Shown here in pieces: positions 13,829 through 15,767 of a stretch of DNA of 15,767 nt. A program made the translations under genes and the position numbers. Where the stretch lies: assembly GCA_022013235.1 (NCBI GenBank), contig JAKLQR010000137.1, positions 1 to 15,767 on the forward strand. The letters run 5' to 3'. The stretch comes from Thermodesulfovibrionales bacterium. GTDB lineage: Bacteria > Nitrospirota > Thermodesulfovibrionia > Thermodesulfovibrionales > SM23-35. The notes beneath the pieces are model-generated. The model was not told where the DNA came from. It saw only the letters and a program-made list of their open reading frames with translations, and made no database searches. The first letter of the stretch is position 1; the number at the start of each line of letters is the position of its first letter.

Positions 13829-14677
13829 ATGAAAAAGACACAGACAAAAAAAAGAGTCGCCGGAAAGAAAAAAGCCATCTATCTTGTCGGCGAGGGAACG
13901 GGTGATACGATCAGCAAGATTGCAAGGGCTGCGCTTGCACAGTTCCACCATGAAAACGTAGAAGTGAAGGATTTTTTCATGGTCACGGAAGAAGAGTATG
14001 TCTCGCACATCATGAAGACGGCGGGTTACGACGACGCACTGGTAGCATTCAGCATCGTCCAGCCTTCCCTCCGGGATTTCCTGATCCATGAGGCGGACCG
14101 GAGAGGCATCAAGGCAATAGACGTAATAGGAAACTTCATAATACAGTTGTCGATATTCCTCAAGGAAAAGCCCCTTGAGATACCGGGAAGGCAGTATATC
14201 CTTGATGAACATTATTTCAGGAGAATAGAGGCGATCAACTTCGCGGTGAAGCATGACGACGGAAAACTGCCGAACGGGGTAAAACATGCCGATATAGTCC
14301 TTGTAGGGTTATCACGGACAGGGAAGACGCCGTTGTCAACGTATCTTGCAAACCAGGGATGGAAGGTGGCAAATGTACCGATACATCCTGAAATGGAAAC
14401 CCCTCCCGAACTCTTCGAGGTGGATCAGCGCAAGATATTCGCTCTGATCATCAATGTCGAAAGCCTTGTGAAATTACGGGAGTCAAGGCTCGAACAGCTC
14501 GGACTCGAAACAGATGCGAAGTATGCAGACCCGGTGTGTGTTGAGCAGGAAATCGAATGGTGCCAGGAGTTTTTCGAGAAACATCCTAAATGGAAGATAA
14601 TGAACGTCTCGAACAAGGCCATTGAGGAAGTTGCAGCCAGCATTGTGAATGCATTCAGGCCCGGGAAAACACACTAG
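13829..14677 (+). CDS. Second DUF299 regulatory kinase/pyrophosphorylase
   Basis: This 282-residue protein belongs to the same family as the regulator at 10130 but is clearly a different lineage. It has the P-loop GLSRTGKT (160-167) followed by PLSTYLA, KHDDG (141-145) and HYFRRIEAINFAVKHDDG. It also has PPELFEVDQRK and VSNKAIEEVA, features I associate with the PPDK-regulator (Firmicutes YqfL-like) branch. The N-terminal motif is altered: LVGEGTGDT (19-27) where the family usually has a Ser-Asp pair before (G/A)TG or similar. A Lys-rich extension of ~15 residues precedes it. ATG 13829 has AAAAGG upstream. It sits 78 bp after the UPF0146 gene on the same strand, probably the last gene of the operon. 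PEP synthase is the only visible target; a PPDK elsewhere in the genome is an alternative. Confidence 0.88.
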   Translation: MKKTQTKKRVAGKKKAIYLVGEGTGDTISKIARAALAQFHHENVEVKDFFMVTEEEYVSHIMKTAGYDDALVAFSIVQPSLRDFLIHEADRRGIKAIDVIGNFIIQLSIFLKEKPLEIPGRQYILDEHYFRRIEAINFAVKHDDGKLPNGVKHADIVLVGLSRTGKTPLSTYLANQGWKVANVPIHPEMETPPELFEVDQRKIFALIINVESLVKLRESRLEQLGLETDAKYADPVCVEQEIEWCQEFFEKHPKWKIMNVSNKAIEEVAASIVNAFRPGKTH

Positions 14678-14684
14678 TTAGTGT
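14671..14684. terminator. Weak hairpin over the stop codon of the second DUF299 gene
   Basis: ACACTA-GT-TAGTGT forms a 6-bp inverted repeat that includes the stop codon TAG (14675-14677). No T-run follows and the loop is only two bases, so it is a poor intrinsic terminator. It could mark a transcript end together with the larger inverted repeat just downstream. Confidence 0.25.
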
Positions 14685-14704
14685 CTGTCATAAACAAAGG
14701 CATT

Positions 14705-14776
14705 GTCATCCTCCGGCTTGACCGGGGGATCCAGAACGTATTGAAAAAACTGGATTCCCGCCTTTGCGAGAATGAC
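14705..14776. repeat. MITE-like inverted-repeat element between convergent genes
   Basis: The left arm starts GTCATCCTC and ends GGGGGATCCAG (14705-14734). The right arm (14750-14776) read in reverse complement starts GTCATTCTC and ends GGGAATCCAG. The arms flank a 15-base loop. The pattern matches a dispersed repeat seen in many bacterial genomes (TGGATTCCCG...GAATGAC). It has no coding capacity and lies between the convergent DUF299 and DUF2207 genes, a tolerated insertion place that could also act as a bidirectional transcription-ending hairpin. Confidence 0.7.
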
Positions 14777-14821
14777 GACTTTATCCAGAGTCGAGGATGT
14801 ATAAGCCGACGCCAGGTAAAC

Positions 14822-15767
14822 CTACCAGCCGCCACCGCCGCCACCGCCGCCTCCTCCTCCGGAAGAGCCGCCACCGCTACCACCGGAACTCGAACCAGGC
14901 GCTGTTGAAGAAGAAGATATTGCACTGCTGAAATTCCCGCCCAGAGAAGACGCAAAATCACCCATTGCCATTGAGGAGAGCGCAGCGCCGGCATACCAGG
15001 ATGGGCTATACGCGGCGCCTCTCTCTCCCGCCGCCGCTGAGAGGACATCTGAGAACTGTTCTGCCCACTGCTGTTCCACATTGAGAGCCAGCGCATAAGG
15101 GAGGTATTTCTCGAAGAGCGCCGGAGTTTTTTCGGGCGGGTTCATCATGTTCAGCCTGTCCTTTTCCGTTGCAACAAGAAAAACCTTAAAACCTTCGATC
15201 GCATCAAGCAGAATCCTGCCGGCGCGGGTAGGGGCCTTCAGGAGATGATAGAAGAGATAATTGATTCCAATCAGCGCGATCATGACGACGATCGTCGAAA
15301 AGGACGTTACATACCAGAGGATGCCAATACCGAACAGTTCTCCTGCAAAAAAGGGAAGCGCGAAGAGGTTTATGGAAAAAGCGCCCCATGCCTTAACGAT
15401 CTTTTTCCCTCCGCGGGACTTCGCCATGCCTTTCCAGCTTTTAACCACTGCGGACGCAAGGGCTATCACCCCGAGGCTCCAGATGGACAGCCAGACACAG
15501 ATAAACAAAAAAACCGGGAGGGTGCCTTTAGACATTGCCTCACCGGAACCGCTCAATAACAGGAGGATGACCGTGAGCAGCAAACCAATGAGGAAATACC
15601 TGAAGTTAGTGATGAAATAGATCTTTTCATACTTGAGGGCAAGGCTTTTTTTCAGCCCGTCGATTGCAGTGCGTATCTTCTGATGGTTCGAATTCTTAAG
15701 GGTTATCTCGTCTGATGAGCCGAGAAGCGCATGAAAGATCGCTGCTTCTTCCGGGGTGAGAGAGGCG
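14822..15767 (-). CDS. DUF2207-type membrane protein, 3' part (5' end outside window)
   Basis: The frame stays open from the window edge to TAG at 14822, giving 314 visible residues; a TTG at 15583 is internal, not the start. Visible parts, in order: a soluble stretch beginning LTPEEAAIFHALLG; about four hydrophobic segments (YFLIGLLLTVILLLLSG; LPVFLFICVWLSIWSLGVIA; ALPFFAGELFGIGILWYV; STIVVMIALIGINYLFYHLL); a region DAIEGFKVFLVATEKDRLN and FEKYLPYALALNVEQQWAEQF; and a Ser/Gly-rich tail ending in eleven Gly and a Trp. This order, including the LPYA(L)AL-V-W motif and the GGGGGGW end, is typical of DUF2207 predicted membrane proteins. Their N-terminal extracytoplasmic domain would lie beyond the window. 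Function is unknown. The gene converges on the DUF299 gene. Confidence 0.82.
   Translation of the reverse strand, partial: ASLTPEEAAIFHALLGSSDEITLKNSNHQKIRTAIDGLKKSLALKYEKIYFITNFRYFLIGLLLTVILLLLSGSGEAMSKGTLPVFLFICVWLSIWSLGVIALASAVVKSWKGMAKSRGGKKIVKAWGAFSINLFALPFFAGELFGIGILWYVTSFSTIVVMIALIGINYLFYHLLKAPTRAGRILLDAIEGFKVFLVATEKDRLNMMNPPEKTPALFEKYLPYALALNVEQQWAEQFSDVLSAAAGERGAAYSPSWYAGAALSSMAMGDFASSLGGNFSSAISSSSTAPGSSSGGSGGGSSGGGGGGGGGGGW

Noticed and set aside
13745..14287. 180-codon minus-strand frame opposite the second DUF299 gene
   Set aside because: Antisense to a protein with a clear P-loop and family motifs; its end only reflects the dispersed repeat at 13772.
14825..14890. Trinucleotide-rich tract coding the poly-Gly tail
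   Set aside because: Glycine codons are mixed (GGC, GGT, GGA) and such tails are normal for this membrane-protein family, so it is not a special microsatellite or sign of an error.
14681..14908. 75-codon plus-strand frame over the MITE-like element
   Set aside because: The translation (LRLDRGIQ...LDSRLCENDD) is the familiar spurious peptide of this non-coding repeat, followed by an antisense copy of the poly-Gly codons.

Overview
The window looks like chromosomal DNA of a Gram-negative, free-living bacterium. FtsB, PilZ and PAS signalling proteins, a GH57 enzyme and a PEP-synthase operon with its regulators would fit Nitrospirota (Thermodesulfovibrio-like) or a deltaproteobacterial relative. 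That placement is an impression from protein style, not a computed result. Most of the window has intermediate base composition. The first ~1.25 kb is visibly AT-richer.

Layout: 1-300 is AT-rich non-coding DNA with small repeats and two small hairpins. 301-1222 (+) is a two-PAS-domain protein broken by a +1 shift in an A9 tract. A convergent PilZ gene (1229-1516, -) has its own sigma70-type promoter. From 7837 down to 1635 runs a long minus-strand cluster in transcription order: gcvH, lpdA, an unknown 454-residue helical protein, a possible 26-codon ORF, ftsB, a GH57 glycosidase with an in-frame stop before its C-terminal domain, and dtd. The gcvH/lpdA, lpdA/unknown and ftsB/GH57 junctions overlap by 4, 4 and 11 bp, so translational coupling is likely. 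A divergent plus-strand pair, rsmD-coaD (7959-9028, 4 bp overlap), follows, ending in a large imperfect inverted repeat.

The most interesting block is 9117-14677 (+): a large nicotinamidase-like cysteine hydrolase, a PEP-synthase regulatory kinase/pyrophosphorylase (DUF299, copy 1), PEP synthase, a UPF0146 protein with a TTG start, and a second, quite different DUF299 regulator. The first four genes overlap by 14-22 bp and must be co-expressed. PEP synthase keeps the catalytic His and the Thr two residues before it that DUF299 regulators modify. Two non-identical regulators around one target, plus a nicotinamidase-like and a UPF0146 protein, suggest a control module for gluconeogenic PEP synthesis that goes beyond the single-regulator ppsR-ppsA pair.

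The right end (14678-14821) holds a MITE-like inverted repeat. It is followed by the 3' part of a DUF2207-type membrane protein (minus strand) with a poly-glycine tail; its 5' end lies outside the window. No rRNA, tRNA, CRISPR array, phage or IS transposase gene was seen.
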